Below are positions 43,343 to 52,980 of a stretch of 64,000 bases of DNA, one piece after another (within the stretch, counting starts at the first letter, position 1; every line of letters starts with the position of its first letter). The position numbers and the translations under genes were made by a program. Source of the stretch: Bacillus sp. 103mf (GTDB lineage: Bacteria; Bacillota; Bacilli; Bacillales; Bacillaceae_G); contig NZ_FPAF01000001.1 in NCBI RefSeq assembly GCF_900116295.1, positions 682,001-746,000 of the forward strand, written 5' to 3'. The notes under the pieces were generated by a model that was not told where the DNA came from, made no database searches, and worked only from the letters and a program-made list of their open reading frames with translations.

Positions 43343-43789
43343 ATGGATTCACGTGAGTGGGAACGCATCATTGATCATCTCCTTTCGCTAGTGCCTCTTT
43401 TTTATCGCAAGTTTATGCTTCCTGGAGAGTTCTCTTCTCAGCGACATATGCCGCCATCACATACACAGGTGTTATTGTTATTGCATGAGCGAGATACATT
43501 AGCAGTTTCAGAAATCGGCAAACGGTTAGCTATTTCAAGACCGAATATGACACCATTGTTAAATAAACTCATTCAAGAAGAACTTGTAGAGCGCCATTAT
43601 AGCGAAAAAGATCGGCGTGTTATTTTAATGTCTCTTACAGCTGAAGGAAAATCATTAGTTAATCAATACAAACAATTCCTTTTAGGAAAGCTAAAAGAAA
43701 ATTTACAAACGTTATCTGCAAGCGACCGGGAACAATTGACCCATTCATTGCAAACAATCCAAAATTTAATTATGAAAGCAAATATATAA
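43343..43789 (+). CDS. MarR-family transcriptional regulator
   Basis: A 148-residue winged-helix regulator; start at ATG 43343 behind GGGGGG, while the frame upstream is repeat-derived. The HTH is LAVSEIGKRLAISRPNMTPLLNKLIQ and the wing contains VERHYSEKDRRVILMSLT, the classic MarR DRR signature. MarR proteins often repress an adjacent exporter, but here no transporter is next to it. It was probably always a single gene. The effector is unknown. Confidence 0.92.
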   Translation: MDSREWERIIDHLLSLVPLFYRKFMLPGEFSSQRHMPPSHTQVLLLLHERDTLAVSEIGKRLAISRPNMTPLLNKLIQEELVERHYSEKDRRVILMSLTAEGKSLVNQYKQFLLGKLKENLQTLSASDREQLTHSLQTIQNLIMKANI

Positions 43790-43817
43790 AGCTGCTTCTA
43801 ACTCGAAGCAGCTTTAT
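43786..43817. terminator. Bidirectional terminator
   Basis: A 13-bp stem (ATAAAGCTGCTTC/GAAGCAGCTTTAT) between the MarR gene and the convergent Tyr-rich small gene, whose stop lies in it. Confidence 0.88.
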
Positions 43818-43972
43818 GTTTCGTAATAATTTCCGTAATATACATTTGAATACGGCCAAGTAGTTAAATACGGTTTACTTTCTTGCGATGGTTGCACAGT
43901 CTGCCTTATATACGGGACAGGATAATACAAAACACGCGGATAGTATCTCGGATCATAATAAGAAAAAAACAT
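43814..43972 (-). CDS. Tyr/Pro-rich 52-residue protein
   Basis: A small gene with a perfect AAGGAGG 8 nt before ATG 43972. The product begins MFFSYYDPRYYPRVLYYPVP and ends with a YYGNYYET tail; about a quarter of the residues are Tyr, with many Pro and few charges. Such composition is typical of small structural spore coat or crust proteins that can be cross-linked through Tyr, but no named family is recognised. A terminator sits exactly at its end, which supports a real gene. Confidence 0.7.
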   Translation of the reverse strand: MFFSYYDPRYYPRVLYYPVPYIRQTVQPSQESKPYLTTWPYSNVYYGNYYET

Positions 43973-44026
43973 CAGCTTTCCTCCTTTTTAGAAGCATATT
44001 CAAAAAGGAAATTTGATGTGCATTCA

Positions 44027-44578
44027 TTACAGTTGTGCAATGGGTCTTTTTATTTGTTTCTTTCTTTTCGTCAATCGTAATTTGCGGTTTTTCTCGTATA
44101 AATAGTGCATCACAAAGTAAGCAATTATGCCGAGTCCAATCCCTAAAATCGTCATACCTATTATTACATATACTTCACTTTGTAACAGGCTTCTTAAGAT
44201 TGTTAACCCATTACTTGAAAAAAAGTCTCTTATTGTATAATGGTGAAGTGGGATTTTTTTTACCTCAAAAGGATAAATAAGTTTTCCTAATGCATGCGCA
44301 AAAGGAATTAACAGAACAGGTAAAAATGTTAATTTCCCGATAATATTACCGATAACAGCTGCAGGAAACGAACCTTTCAGTAATCGAACAAGTGGATAAA
44401 AAATAAGATATACGAGCGAAGCCGTATGAATAACTAGCATCTCCATTCCAAAACCAACAGCAAATCCTCGTGATACATTTTTCGCGCCTTCTGGTGCCCG
44501 TAATAATTTATAATAATTTAACTTCATTCCTCGCCAAATACGTTGAAAGAATGAATATGTTTTCTTATTTACTCGCAT
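44027..44578 (-). CDS. DUF2062 membrane protein
   Basis: A 183-residue protein with three or four hydrophobic segments. The DUF2062 pattern is seen: an N-terminal amphipathic region, PEGAKNVSRGFAVGFGMEML, then KGSFPAAVIGNIIGKLTFLPVLL. The C-terminal tail is very basic (RKLRLTKRKKQIKR) and should lie in the cytoplasm. Function unknown; it is a single gene between the Tyr-rich protein and argF. Confidence 0.85.
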   Translation of the reverse strand: MRVNKKTYSFFQRIWRGMKLNYYKLLRAPEGAKNVSRGFAVGFGMEMLVIHTASLVYLIFYPLVRLLKGSFPAAVIGNIIGKLTFLPVLLIPFAHALGKLIYPFEVKKIPLHHYTIRDFFSSNGLTILRSLLQSEVYVIIGMTILGIGLGIIAYFVMHYLYEKNRKLRLTKRKKQIKRPIAQL

Positions 44579-44669
44579 CTACATCATCTCTCTTATATTT
44601 TTCTGTTCTTACTATTATAAAGTATGTAAAGAGAAAATGCGAAATCTAGATAAGACATTTGGAACAAAA

Positions 44670-44698
44670 AACAACCTCCTATTATGAAGAAGGTTGTT
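44670..44698 (-). terminator. Terminator of the arginine operon
   Basis: AACAACCT/AGGTTGTT with an interrupted longer stem and a following T-run on the minus strand, just after the argF stop at 44682. Confidence 0.8.
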
Positions 44699-45632
44699 TT
44701 TCTTGTAATAAGCTGGCTAATAATGCCTTTTGTACATGCAGGCGATTTCCCGCCTGCTGAAACACAATTGATTGTGGGCCATCAATGATTTCTGATGTTA
44801 CTTCTTCTTCGCGATGAGCTGGTAAGCAGTGTAAGAAACGATACGTTGATTTTGCTTCTTGAACCAGTTGCTCGTTTACTTGATATGGCTGAAACAATTT
44901 ATATTTCTCTTTATTATCTTCTTGCCCCATACTCATCCAAACATCTGTATAAACAAAATCCGCTTCTTTGACAGCCTCTTTTGCATTATATGTAATGTCA
45001 ATTTTAGCTCCTGTTTTCTTTGCAATTTCGATTGCACGTTTCACAATTTCTTCATTCACTTCATACCCTTGAGGCGTTGCAACTGTAATGTTCATCCCTA
45101 CTTTCGCACTCGCAATGAGCAGTGAATGACAAACATTATTTCCATCCCCAACGTAAGTAAGCTTAATATTTTGAAATGTATTTACTTCTTCATAAATCGT
45201 CATTAAATCTGCCAGCGCTTGACACGGATGATGGTCATCTGTTAATCCATTAATAATAGGAATTGTTGCTTCTTTTGCTAATTCTTCTACTTCCTTATGT
45301 GAAAATGTTCGTATCATAATTCCATCTATATATTGTGATAGCACTTTTGCAGTATCCGCAATACTTTCCCCTCTTCCAAGTTGAAGTTCCTTACCGTTTA
45401 AAAACATACCATGTCCTCCAAGCTGAATCATTCCAGCTTCAAAAGATACACGTGTACGAGTAGAATGTTTGTCAAAGATTAATCCTAAAATTTTACCATT
45501 TAAGAGTGGTAATGTTTTTTCTTTTTTTACGTACATCGCAAACTCAATAATTGCAATGATTTCTTCTTGTGTTAATTCTTCTAATGTTAAAATATCCTTT
45601 GTTTGCAGTTTTGGTACAGACACTGTTTGCAT
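44682..45632 (-). CDS. argF: Ornithine carbamoyltransferase
   Basis: A 316-residue enzyme making citrulline from ornithine and carbamoyl phosphate. The carbamoyl-phosphate motif [12 protein letters not shown] (about residues 52-63), the [10 protein letters not shown] loop, HPCQALADL and the HCLPAHR motif with its catalytic Cys are all present. It is the last gene of argC-J-B-D-F, 13 nt after argD. argG-argH are not in the window. Confidence 0.97.
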   Translation of the reverse strand: MQTVSVPKLQTKDILTLEELTQEEIIAIIEFAMYVKKEKTLPLLNGKILGLIFDKHSTRTRVSFEAGMIQLGGHGMFLNGKELQLGRGESIADTAKVLSQYIDGIMIRTFSHKEVEELAKEATIPIINGLTDDHHPCQALADLMTIYEEVNTFQNIKLTYVGDGNNVCHSLLIASAKVGMNITVATPQGYEVNEEIVKRAIEIAKKTGAKIDITYNAKEAVKEADFVYTDVWMSMGQEDNKEKYKLFQPYQVNEQLVQEAKSTYRFLHCLPAHREEEVTSEIIDGPQSIVFQQAGNRLHVQKALLASLLQEKQPSS

Positions 45633-45645
45633 ACAAATTCCTCCT

Positions 45646-46800
45646 CTATTTTAGTAGTGCTTGTTTGCATACACGACTCATCATATGCACCGCTTCATCT
45701 ATTTCTGCTTTCGTTACAATAAGCGGCGGTAATATACGCAGTATATTGGATCCAGCCTGTAAAACGAGAAGGCCTTCTTTCTCTAACGCTGCTACCAGTG
45801 CACTAACTTCTCCTTTGCAAACAACTCCAATCATGAGCCCTTTCCCGCGAATATCAATGACCCACTCCATATCCCGAAACTCTTCTTGTAATTTCCGTAA
45901 AAAATACGCTCCTTTTTCTTGTACTTCTTGCAAAAAAGAAGGCTGTGAAACAATTTGTAATACTTCTTTTGCAGCTGCCATTGCAATAAAATTCCCGCCA
46001 AACGTCGAGCCGTGTGTTCCTGGAGAAAAAACGGACCCTAGCTCTTTTTTACCAAGCATCGCTCCAACCGGAATACCATTTCCAAGCGCTTTTGCGACTG
46101 TAACAATATCAGGTGAAATTCCCATTTGTTCATATGCAAATAACGTCCCCGTTCTCCCCATTCCGGTCTGCACTTCATCGACGATGAAAAGTGCACCGTA
46201 TCTATGACACAACTTCTCAATTTCACGTAAAAATGGAACATCTGCTGGAAGAACACCGCCTTCTCCCTGTACAATTTCCACCATAACGGCTGCAATTTCT
46301 TCATTCATCGCTTCTTGAAACGCAGTAATATCATTAAAAGGAAAGTGTAGAAAACTTGGAAGAAGTGGTCCAAATCCATCATGAATTTTAGATTGTCCTG
46401 TTGCACTCATCGTTGCAAAAGTTCGTCCATGAAATGATTGTCTGCACGTAATCACAACTGATTTCTCTGTATACTTACGTGCTAACTTCAACGCCGCCTC
46501 ATTCGCTTCCGCTCCGCTATTACAAAAAAATGCATAGCATAACTCTCGGCCCTTTGTTAATAACTTAGCAACTTCTTCTTGTACTGTATGAGGAAATAAA
46601 TTTGAAATGTGCCATATTGTTTGTAATTGCTCTTCAACAGCATTTACTACCGCTGGATGACAATGCCCTAAATTGCATACCGCAATTCCAGAAGTAAAAT
46701 CTAAATATTGCTTTCCTTGTTTATCTGTAACCTTTGTGCCGCTTCCGTTCACAATTTCAATATTTCGTCTACTGTATGTTGGAAAAACATGCTGCCCCAC
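45646..46800 (-). CDS. argD: Acetylornithine aminotransferase
   Basis: A 384-residue class III PLP aminotransferase. Motifs are [41 protein letters not shown] (Asp) and [16 protein letters not shown] (PLP Lys). The start is GTG 46800 behind a GGGGGGAGAGG site, overlapping the end of argB by 32 nt. Operon context separates it from the related BioA at 35.9-37.2 kb and from ornithine aminotransferase. Confidence 0.95.
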   Translation of the reverse strand: MGQHVFPTYSRRNIEIVNGSGTKVTDKQGKQYLDFTSGIAVCNLGHCHPAVVNAVEEQLQTIWHISNLFPHTVQEEVAKLLTKGRELCYAFFCNSGAEANEAALKLARKYTEKSVVITCRQSFHGRTFATMSATGQSKIHDGFGPLLPSFLHFPFNDITAFQEAMNEEIAAVMVEIVQGEGGVLPADVPFLREIEKLCHRYGALFIVDEVQTGMGRTGTLFAYEQMGISPDIVTVAKALGNGIPVGAMLGKKELGSVFSPGTHGSTFGGNFIAMAAAKEVLQIVSQPSFLQEVQEKGAYFLRKLQEEFRDMEWVIDIRGKGLMIGVVCKGEVSALVAALEKEGLLVLQAGSNILRILPPLIVTKAEIDEAVHMMSRVCKQALLK

Positions 46801-47563
46801 TACCTCTCCCCCCTTTTGTTACTGTTGTGCCAATCCACTCTCCTTTATTTGTCAAAAAACATTGTGTACCGTTCACAATTACAACATCCTTTACACCTAG
46901 TTCCAATGATGTCAATGCAGCTTTCACTTTCGGAATCATTCCACCGGTAATCGTTTCCTTATCTATAAGCTCGAGAAGCTGCTGTTCATCTACTTTCTCA
47001 AGAAGCTGATCCTTGTACATAACACCATCTACATCTGTAATAAAAATTAATTTTTCCGCATTGATTGCTGTCGCAATTGCCGCTGCTGCTGCATCTGCAT
47101 TCACGTTATATAGCTGTCCATCCATTACTCCAACAGGTGCAACAACAGGAATAAACTGATTTGCTAACAAATATTGTAATAGCGCCTTTCGAACAAATTT
47201 CACTTCACCGACAAAACCAAATTCTGCTTCTAGCGGAGCGACTTGCAATAACATTCCATCACAGCCAGATAATCCAATCGCTTCAAGTTTTTGTTCATTT
47301 AATTTTGAAACAAATGTCTTATTTGCACTGCCGCATAATACCATTTGTACAATTTTCATTACCTCTGCTGTTGTCACACGTAGTCCATCTTTCTTTTCAA
47401 TCGGAATACTTAATTTGTTTAGCATCGCATCAATTTCAGGCCCACCACCATGAACAACAATCACATCATACATTTGCGCAATTTGTTTCATACATTGAAA
47501 AAATGTTTTACCTAAACGAGCCAACATACTGCCGCCGCATTTTATTACAATACGTTCTCTCAT
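46769..47563 (-). CDS. argB: N-acetylglutamate kinase
   Basis: A 264-residue amino-acid kinase. The start is ATG 47563 ([14 protein letters not shown]), 7 nt after AGGAG; upstream in-frame codons are within the intergenic part. Substrate and ATP loops are [21 protein letters not shown] and [11 protein letters not shown]. It phosphorylates N-acetylglutamate, the committing step. It lies between argJ (11-nt gap) and argD (overlap). Confidence 0.95.
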   Translation of the reverse strand: MRERIVIKCGGSMLARLGKTFFQCMKQIAQMYDVIVVHGGGPEIDAMLNKLSIPIEKKDGLRVTTAEVMKIVQMVLCGSANKTFVSKLNEQKLEAIGLSGCDGMLLQVAPLEAEFGFVGEVKFVRKALLQYLLANQFIPVVAPVGVMDGQLYNVNADAAAAAIATAINAEKLIFITDVDGVMYKDQLLEKVDEQQLLELIDKETITGGMIPKVKAALTSLELGVKDVVIVNGTQCFLTNKGEWIGTTVTKGGRGSGAACFSNIQ

Positions 47564-47574
47564 CTCTTCTCTCC

Positions 47575-48798
47575 TTATGTGCGATAACAAGCATTAATTT
47601 TTATATATTCATAACTTAAATCGCATCCCCATGCTCTTCCGCTTGCCTTGCCTATATGAAGGTATACATCGATAACAAGCTCTTCTTGTTGCAGCATTTG
47701 TTTCATCTCCTCTTCTGAAAAACATTGAGGTTCACTATTCTTTAACACCGCAATTGACTGAATAGAAATATCCACCGCATGTGGTTCAATCACAATGCCG
47801 CTTTGTCCAATTGCACTAATAATCCGCCCCCAGTTTGCATCCTCACCGTATACAGCAGCTTTCACAAGATTGGAGCCGACAATTTGCTTCGCGATCCTAT
47901 TTGCTTCTTCTACAGTTCGCGAGCCATGCACATTTACTTCAATTAACTTTGTCGCCCCTTCTCCATCTTTCGCAATTTGCTTTGCTAAATCTTCACATAC
48001 CTTTCCAAATGCGAGTAAAAACTTCTCCCATTCTGGATGTTCTTCGCATATTTCGGTTGTATTGGATAACCCACTTGCCATAACAAGTACCATGTCATTT
48101 GTAGACGTATCTCCATCGACTGTAATTTGATTAAATGTATGATTTATAACCTGAGATAAAGCTCTTTGTAATGTTTCACTTTCTATATTCACATCAGTCG
48201 TAATAAACCCGAGCATCGTTGCCATATTTGGATGAATCATTCCTGATCCTTTTGCAGCTCCGGCAATCACAACCTCTTTCCCTTCAATTGAAAACTTGTA
48301 ACATGATTGTTTCGCAACTAAATCTGTCGTCAAAATTGCTTCATAAAATGATGTCGCAATCTCTACTTCTGTTGATGGTTGTAACAAAGAAATACCACTA
48401 CGTACTTTCTCCATTGGTAGAGGCTCTCCGATGACGCCTGTAGACGCTACCGCAACGTAATTCTCATCTATATGAAACTGCTTAGCTGCTAATGCACGCA
48501 TTTCATATGCATCCTGCAGTCCTTTTACACCTGTACAAGAATTCGCATTTGCACTATTCACAACAATAGCCTGTAATTTTTGCTTAGCAGCAATACCTTC
48601 TTTCGTCACGATAATAGGAGCTGCTTGGAATTGATTTTGCGTATAAACAGCCCCGCAACTCGCCGGTACTTCACATACGATGGCTCCCATATCTTTTTTC
48701 TCTTTTCTTAATCCCGCATGAATTCCAATTGCTGCAAATCCTTTTGGTGTTACAATTGAACCGTTTTCTATCTTCGTACATAATACTGTTTCAATCAT
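47575..48798 (-). CDS. argJ: Bifunctional ornithine acetyltransferase / N-acetylglutamate synthase
   Basis: A 407-residue protein of the ArgJ Ntn-hydrolase family. The self-cleavage site is in KGSGMIHPNMATMLGF (about residues 184-199), where Thr becomes the N-terminal nucleophile of the beta chain. VNSANANSCTG and a late VYGEDANWGRII are also conserved. It recycles the acetyl group between ornithine and glutamate, so no argE or argA is needed in the pathway. Confidence 0.97.
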   Translation of the reverse strand: MIETVLCTKIENGSIVTPKGFAAIGIHAGLRKEKKDMGAIVCEVPASCGAVYTQNQFQAAPIIVTKEGIAAKQKLQAIVVNSANANSCTGVKGLQDAYEMRALAAKQFHIDENYVAVASTGVIGEPLPMEKVRSGISLLQPSTEVEIATSFYEAILTTDLVAKQSCYKFSIEGKEVVIAGAAKGSGMIHPNMATMLGFITTDVNIESETLQRALSQVINHTFNQITVDGDTSTNDMVLVMASGLSNTTEICEEHPEWEKFLLAFGKVCEDLAKQIAKDGEGATKLIEVNVHGSRTVEEANRIAKQIVGSNLVKAAVYGEDANWGRIISAIGQSGIVIEPHAVDISIQSIAVLKNSEPQCFSEEEMKQMLQQEELVIDVYLHIGKASGRAWGCDLSYEYIKINACYRT

Positions 48799-48810
48799 GC
48801 TTTATCCCCC

Positions 48811-49848
48811 TTACGGATACAACGGCATAAAGTGTAAATTCTCCGTCTCTTCTACCCCTGCTAATATATTTGCATTTTGCATTGCCTGCCCCGCCGCCCC
48901 CTTCATTACATTATCAATGACTGCAACAATCGTAATTCGCCCGGTTCGTTTATCATAAGCCGTTCCGATGTCACAAAAGTTAGATCCCCTTACTTCTTTC
49001 GGACTTGGAAAAACTCCCTTTTCTCGTATTCTTACAAACGGTGAATGACAATAGCTTTCCTCATAAACCTGCTGAAGCACATCATCTGTTATCTCTTGCT
49101 TCGCCTTTGCATAGAGCGTAACCATAATCCCTCTCGTAATCGGAATCAGATGTGCACTAAACGTAATTGGTTTCATGTTCTCATCCCATTCCCCCAACAT
49201 TTGCTCAATTTCTGGGATATGCTGATGTTCATTTACTTTATAAATGTATAAATTATCGTGAATTTCTGGGAAGTGTGTCATATTTGTTGGCGTCTTTCCT
49301 GCTCCAGAAACTCCTGATTTCGCATCAATAATAAGGGAATCCACTTCAATAATTCCGTTTTTTACTAATGGAGCTACCGCAAGCAAAGTAGCAGTTGCAT
49401 AACATCCTGGATTCGCAATTAAGTTTGCTGTTGCGATTTCGCTTTTTTTCCACTCCGTTAATCCGTACACTGCTTGTTGCAATACTTCTTCTTTTGCAGC
49501 TGTTTTTTTATACCATTCTTCATATATAAAAGGCTTTCGAATTCGAAAATCTCCTGATAAATCAATAACTCTTACACCAGCCTCTAGTAAACTCGGGGTC
49601 AAATTCGCTGACACTCCAGCAGGCGTTGCTAAAAATACAATATCTGTTTCTTTCGCAATCTCTTCAACATCTACCTCTGCTAATGTATGAGAAACAAAAG
49701 TAGATAAATGAGGATATGGTGTTGTCATGAATTCTCCAATTTGCGAAAAAGAATGTACCGATGTCACTGTAAAGCTTGGATGATGTGTTAATAACCGCAA
49801 AAGCTCAAGTCCTCCATATCCGGTTGCTCCAATAATCGCCGTTTTCAT
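48811..49848 (-). CDS. argC: N-acetyl-gamma-glutamyl-phosphate reductase
   Basis: A 345-residue NADPH-dependent reductase. The nucleotide-binding GATGYGGLELLRLL is at residues 7-20, the catalytic Cys is in ANPGCYATA, and the conserved HxPEI block is in HQHIPEIEQ. First gene of the arginine operon; the ATG is preceded by GAGGAGGAA and a strong sigma-A promoter. Confidence 0.97.
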   Translation of the reverse strand: MKTAIIGATGYGGLELLRLLTHHPSFTVTSVHSFSQIGEFMTTPYPHLSTFVSHTLAEVDVEEIAKETDIVFLATPAGVSANLTPSLLEAGVRVIDLSGDFRIRKPFIYEEWYKKTAAKEEVLQQAVYGLTEWKKSEIATANLIANPGCYATATLLAVAPLVKNGIIEVDSLIIDAKSGVSGAGKTPTNMTHFPEIHDNLYIYKVNEHQHIPEIEQMLGEWDENMKPITFSAHLIPITRGIMVTLYAKAKQEITDDVLQQVYEESYCHSPFVRIREKGVFPSPKEVRGSNFCDIGTAYDKRTGRITIVAVIDNVMKGAAGQAMQNANILAGVEETENLHFMPLYP

Positions 49849-49882
49849 AATTCCTCCTCATTACCTTTTTGATTTAAATATG

Positions 49883-49911
49883 ATTATAATATTGTATATT
49901 TATAGAGTCAA
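49883..49911 (-). promoter_or_regulatory. Sigma-A promoter of the arginine operon, with possible ArgR/AhrC boxes
   Basis: TTGACT (49906-49911) and a perfect TATAAT (49883-49888) are separated by 17 bp. The flanking AT-rich sequence contains repeated TATAAATAT-like words around -35 and upstream, resembling ARG boxes for an ArgR/AhrC repressor. The promoter is certain; the operator call is tentative. Confidence 0.75.
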
Positions 49912-50048
49912 TTAAATATTTATAAATTAATAAACAATAAAAATTAGCGTTAAAAAAGTCATTTTACTAATAAAACTTTTACAACAAATGAATTTTTATG
50001 CACAAATAAAGATATAGAGATTTTCTTTTGAAATTCAAGTACAATAAA

Positions 50049-50439
50049 GTGAAACTTCCATCAGTGGAGAGTTTTTTCATCTCCCACTGATGGAAAGCCC
50101 GCCCAATCGGGCTTTTACGGGCAGTTATCCCCACCTATCTTCTTTAGAAAAGCGGAAGCGGCTCGCTCAGAAGCGCAGGACGCCCACGTCCCTGATAAAG
50201 AGGCGCTTTTTGCCTCGTCGGAGGGGGCGAAACGACCGGAGGTTCTAACCGCTAGAGCTGGACAATGAAGAAAAGTGGAAGTGGCTCGTCCAGAATGTGA
50301 GGGGGATGGAGCTTCTGACGTAGAGGTGTATTTTACCTCGTAGGAAGAAGCGAAGCCACCGAACATTCTAGCCACTGGAACTGGACAATACTCTCTCTGA
50401 ATCTTGAGGTGGGGGTCTTACTGCCCACAAATAGCGGGA
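50049..50439 (+). repeat. Family-2 repeat interrupted by two family-3 repeats
   Basis: The ends are GTGAAACTTCCATCAG and ATAGCGGGA, flanked by TAAA on both sides (50045-50048, 50440-50443). The interior keeps both hairpins but is split after CTATCTTCTT by the tandem family-3 units and resumes at 50391 (CTCTCTCTGAATCTTGAGG). Confidence 0.8.
50147..50390 (+). repeat. Two tandem family-3 GC-rich repeats
   Basis: Unit 1 (about 50147-50266) starts GAAAAGCGGAAGCGGCTCG and ends AGAGCTGGACAA. Unit 2 (about 50270-50390) starts GAAAAGTGGAAGTGGCTCG and ends GGAACTGGACAA. They share the AGAGGCGCTTTTTGCCTC-type hairpin and differ at many sites, so the tandem is not very recent. They are clearly more GC-rich than the surroundings. 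Confidence 0.75.
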
Positions 50440-50477
50440 TAAAAACAATACATATATACATGTAGGTGGGAAAAATC

Positions 50478-50663
50478 ATGAATGAAAAATTAATAAAAAA
50501 AATGATTACTAAAAGTTTTCAACAATATCAATGTACGCCAACTTCACAAGAAGACTATGAAACGCTCATAGAACGTATTCAAAATATTATTTCTAACAAT
50601 GCGGAAATTGATTTATATGAGGCTGTAGAAGATGCCGTTTATGAGTATATTACGTTATCGTAA
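50478..50663 (+). CDS. yqzH: YqzH-like small protein
   Basis: 61 residues; ATG 50478 follows AGGTGGG by 7 nt. The sequence is helical and acidic toward the end (MNEKLIKKMITKSFQQYQ, then ALYEAVEDAVYEYIT-like tail). It resembles YqzH of B. subtilis, which also neighbours the yqjQ-type dehydrogenase gene. Function unknown. Its upstream control region is made largely of repeat sequence. Confidence 0.75.
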   Translation: MNEKLIKKMITKSFQQYQCTPTSQEDYETLIERIQNIISNNAEIDLYEAVEDAVYEYITLS

Positions 50664-50694
50664 AAAACGAGAAGATGATATAAACCTATTTTCC

Positions 50695-51021
50695 TTTTTT
50701 AACTTACAAATCACTGCTATACAAAACAAAACTTAACCTGTACTCGCTGAGGCCACTGAAAAAGTCCACTTCATAAGAAAAAGGAGTCCACCACCTACTA
50801 TATACAGGTGATGTACCCCTCACTATTTTCAGCATATTGATAAAATACGTTTTGTTTTTTCAAAGTAATCACTTTTTCAGTGCCTTCGTAATCGCTTCCT
50901 CCCTTTGTTTTTAAACTTTGCACGTGGCACAAATAGGCCCTGACCGCTTCTACGCTCGGCCAGGTGCTCTCGACCATCTAAAAAAAGGGGTTTTTACGCC
51001 CTGTTTTAAATTTGTATTTAC
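50695..51021 (-). repeat. bcr1-type repeat interrupted by a MITE
   Basis: Minus orientation. AACTTACAAATCACTGCTAT and ACCTGTACTCG form the left part. After the insertion it resumes TCGCTTCCTCCCTTTG and continues through CCCTGACCGCTTCTACGC to AAATTTGTATTTAC. Confidence 0.7.
50751..50884. mobile_element. 134-bp MITE with inverted ends (IS1182-like termini)
   Basis: It begins GGCCACTGAAAAAGT and ends ACTTTTTCAGTGCC, near-perfect inverted repeats, and splits a bcr1 element. The end sequence resembles IS1182-type insertion sequences as I remember them. No coding capacity; no clear target duplication. Confidence 0.6.
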
Positions 51022-51030
51022 AAAAAAACA

Positions 51031-51055
51031 GGAGATTCTCTTTTTGAGAATCTCC
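51031..51055 (-). terminator. Terminator of the yqjP-yqjQ unit
   Basis: The 10-bp stem GGAGATTCTC/GAGAATCTCC with a 5-nt loop, A/T runs on both sides, at the stop of the dehydrogenase gene. Confidence 0.85.
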
Positions 51056-51849
51056 TATTTTTTACTTAATGATTTCCCAGCAACACGTTCGAATAAACCA
51101 GGAAACAAGGAAAAGACAATTGGTCCTAAACTCATCCATTTCGGTAAATTCACTTCACGTTTTTTTGTTTCAATCGCTTTTACAATTTGCTGTGCTACAT
51201 AGTTTGGTTTTAATATGTAACGTTCGACACTTTTTACGTATGTACCAGATTCATCAGCTATCGTATGAAAGTTTGTATCAATTGGACCTGGATTAATTGC
51301 TGTTACAGTAACGTTTGTATTTGCAAGTTCCATGCGCAAGCTATTTGTAAACCCTAACACCGCATGTTTCGTTGCTGCATATGCACTTGATTTCGGCGTT
51401 GCAATTTTCCCTGCTAGTGAAGCGATATTCACAATATGTCCACTATTTCGTTCAATCATATAAGGTAAAACTGCTTTTGTACACGCTACTAAACCGAATA
51501 CATTTACATCAAACATATCCTTTACTTCTTGCACAGATGCATCGACAAACATTTTAAACACACCAAAACCAGCATTATTGACTAAGATATCAATACTCCC
51601 TATATCTTGAAGCACTTGTGTAAAAACAAGTTCCACTTCTTCTTCATTACTTATATCCAAAACATAATAATGACAAGAAATATGATATGTTGTTTCGATT
51701 TTTTGTTTGAGCGCTCGTAATTTTTCTTCTGTACGAGCGATTAGTACAGGAATTGCACCGCGCTCCGCTGCTTGCATTGCTAACTCTTCCCCAATTCCAC
51801 TTGAAGCTCCTGTTATGACGATTACTTTATCTTGTAAGCGCCTATTCAT
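51055..51849 (-). CDS. yqjQ: Short-chain dehydrogenase/reductase (YqjQ-like)
   Basis: A 264-residue classical SDR. The Rossmann glycine motif TGASSGIGEELA is at about residues 14-25, NNAGFG follows, and the catalytic residues are in IASLAGKIATPKSSAYAATKHA (Ser, Tyr-x-x-x-Lys). It prefers ATG 51849 over the upstream GTG because AGGTGA lies just before it. It overlaps or abuts the metallo-hydrolase gene as in B. subtilis yqjP-yqjQ. Substrate unknown. Confidence 0.9.
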   Translation of the reverse strand: MNRRLQDKVIVITGASSGIGEELAMQAAERGAIPVLIARTEEKLRALKQKIETTYHISCHYYVLDISNEEEVELVFTQVLQDIGSIDILVNNAGFGVFKMFVDASVQEVKDMFDVNVFGLVACTKAVLPYMIERNSGHIVNIASLAGKIATPKSSAYAATKHAVLGFTNSLRMELANTNVTVTAINPGPIDTNFHTIADESGTYVKSVERYILKPNYVAQQIVKAIETKKREVNLPKWMSLGPIVFSLFPGLFERVAGKSLSKK

Positions 51850-51858
51850 GGCTGTCAC

Positions 51859-52809
51859 CTACTTTGCATAGTAAATCCATTGCTTTGATGACTTATCAAT
51901 CATCACCTGTTGATTATATGCTAAAAAGTCTAATTGTCCAACTGTTTCAGAGATTGTAAGCGGCAACTGCTTTTCATATAGCACAGGAAATAGTTTAACG
52001 CACACTTCAAATGCTGTCATCGGTTGTTTCTTTAATAAATTTAACACTTTAAATGCACGCGCCTCTTGTTTTTGTAGACGCTCATTTACCAATCTTTTCA
52101 CATCAATAATATCATCCCCATGCCCAGGTAAAACACGTGAAATATTCATACGAGCTAAGCGTTTTAATGTTTCATTGTACTGCAGCATCGGCTTTGCTCG
52201 CTCTGTTTCTCCTTCATATGGCGGTTCTAAAATCGGATTAGAGGAAATATGTCCAATTAAGGCATCACCACCAATTAGCAATCCATCCCTTTCACGATAT
52301 AAAGAAATATGGGTAGAAGCATGCCCTGGTGTTTCAATCACTGTAAATTCCGGCAACGAAGCAATGCCATCCCCTTCTCTTACAGTATGTGTAAGAGAAC
52401 GTTTACAGGAGTATATCATTGTTTTCGTTAGCGATGCACTTTGTCTTAAAAATGTTTCTGGAACTCCAAATTGTCTAGATGATTCTAAAAAGAATTGCTG
52501 ATATCGCTTTAGAAATTGCGGATCTTGCGTAATCCACGGTTCATTCCACGGATGGCCCACAATATTTGTTTGATTAGAGAATATATCCAATAATCCGCAA
52601 TGATCTGCATGATGGTGCGTCAGCACAACTGTTTCAATATCTTCTACCTTATATCCTAGTGCATTTAGTTGCTTCTCTAATGCTAATCTCGCTTCTTCTG
52701 TATTCGTTCCTGTATCAATTAATGTAAGTGTTTCTCCCTCTACTAAAAAAACGTTAACTATTTCTACCGCAAATGGAACAGGAATTTCCATTCTATGAAT
52801 AACTGTCAT
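51859..52809 (-). CDS. yqjP: Metallo-beta-lactamase-fold hydrolase (YqjP-like)
   Basis: A 316-residue MBL-fold protein. The metal site motif is THHHADHCG (about residues 65-73), with further ligands in ETPGHASTH and LPGHGDDI. A C-terminal winged-helix-like region, rich in Leu and Lys (VLNLLKKQPMTAFEVCVKLFP), is typical of the LACTB2/YqjP group. It is the first gene of a two-gene unit with the SDR gene. Substrate unknown; thioesterase or nuclease activity is seen in relatives. Confidence 0.88.
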   Translation of the reverse strand: MTVIHRMEIPVPFAVEIVNVFLVEGETLTLIDTGTNTEEARLALEKQLNALGYKVEDIETVVLTHHHADHCGLLDIFSNQTNIVGHPWNEPWITQDPQFLKRYQQFFLESSRQFGVPETFLRQSASLTKTMIYSCKRSLTHTVREGDGIASLPEFTVIETPGHASTHISLYRERDGLLIGGDALIGHISSNPILEPPYEGETERAKPMLQYNETLKRLARMNISRVLPGHGDDIIDVKRLVNERLQKQEARAFKVLNLLKKQPMTAFEVCVKLFPVLYEKQLPLTISETVGQLDFLAYNQQVMIDKSSKQWIYYAK

Positions 52810-52980
52810 ACCTTTATGCCTCCCCTATTTCACCGTTTCAAAAAAATGAATCTCCCTTCAGTTTACATCTAACATGAAAATTTGTCATTATTTTCAGATA
52901 AAAAGAAGGGATTTTCTACGAAGAGCCGAATGTATGTAAATTTAATAAGTTATTCTTATATACATAAAGGGGGACACATC

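Noticed and set aside
50115-50375. Minus-strand open frame across the family-3 repeats
   Set aside because: It follows repeat sequence, contains no recognisable domain and has no start signal; similar frames occur in the other family-3 copy.
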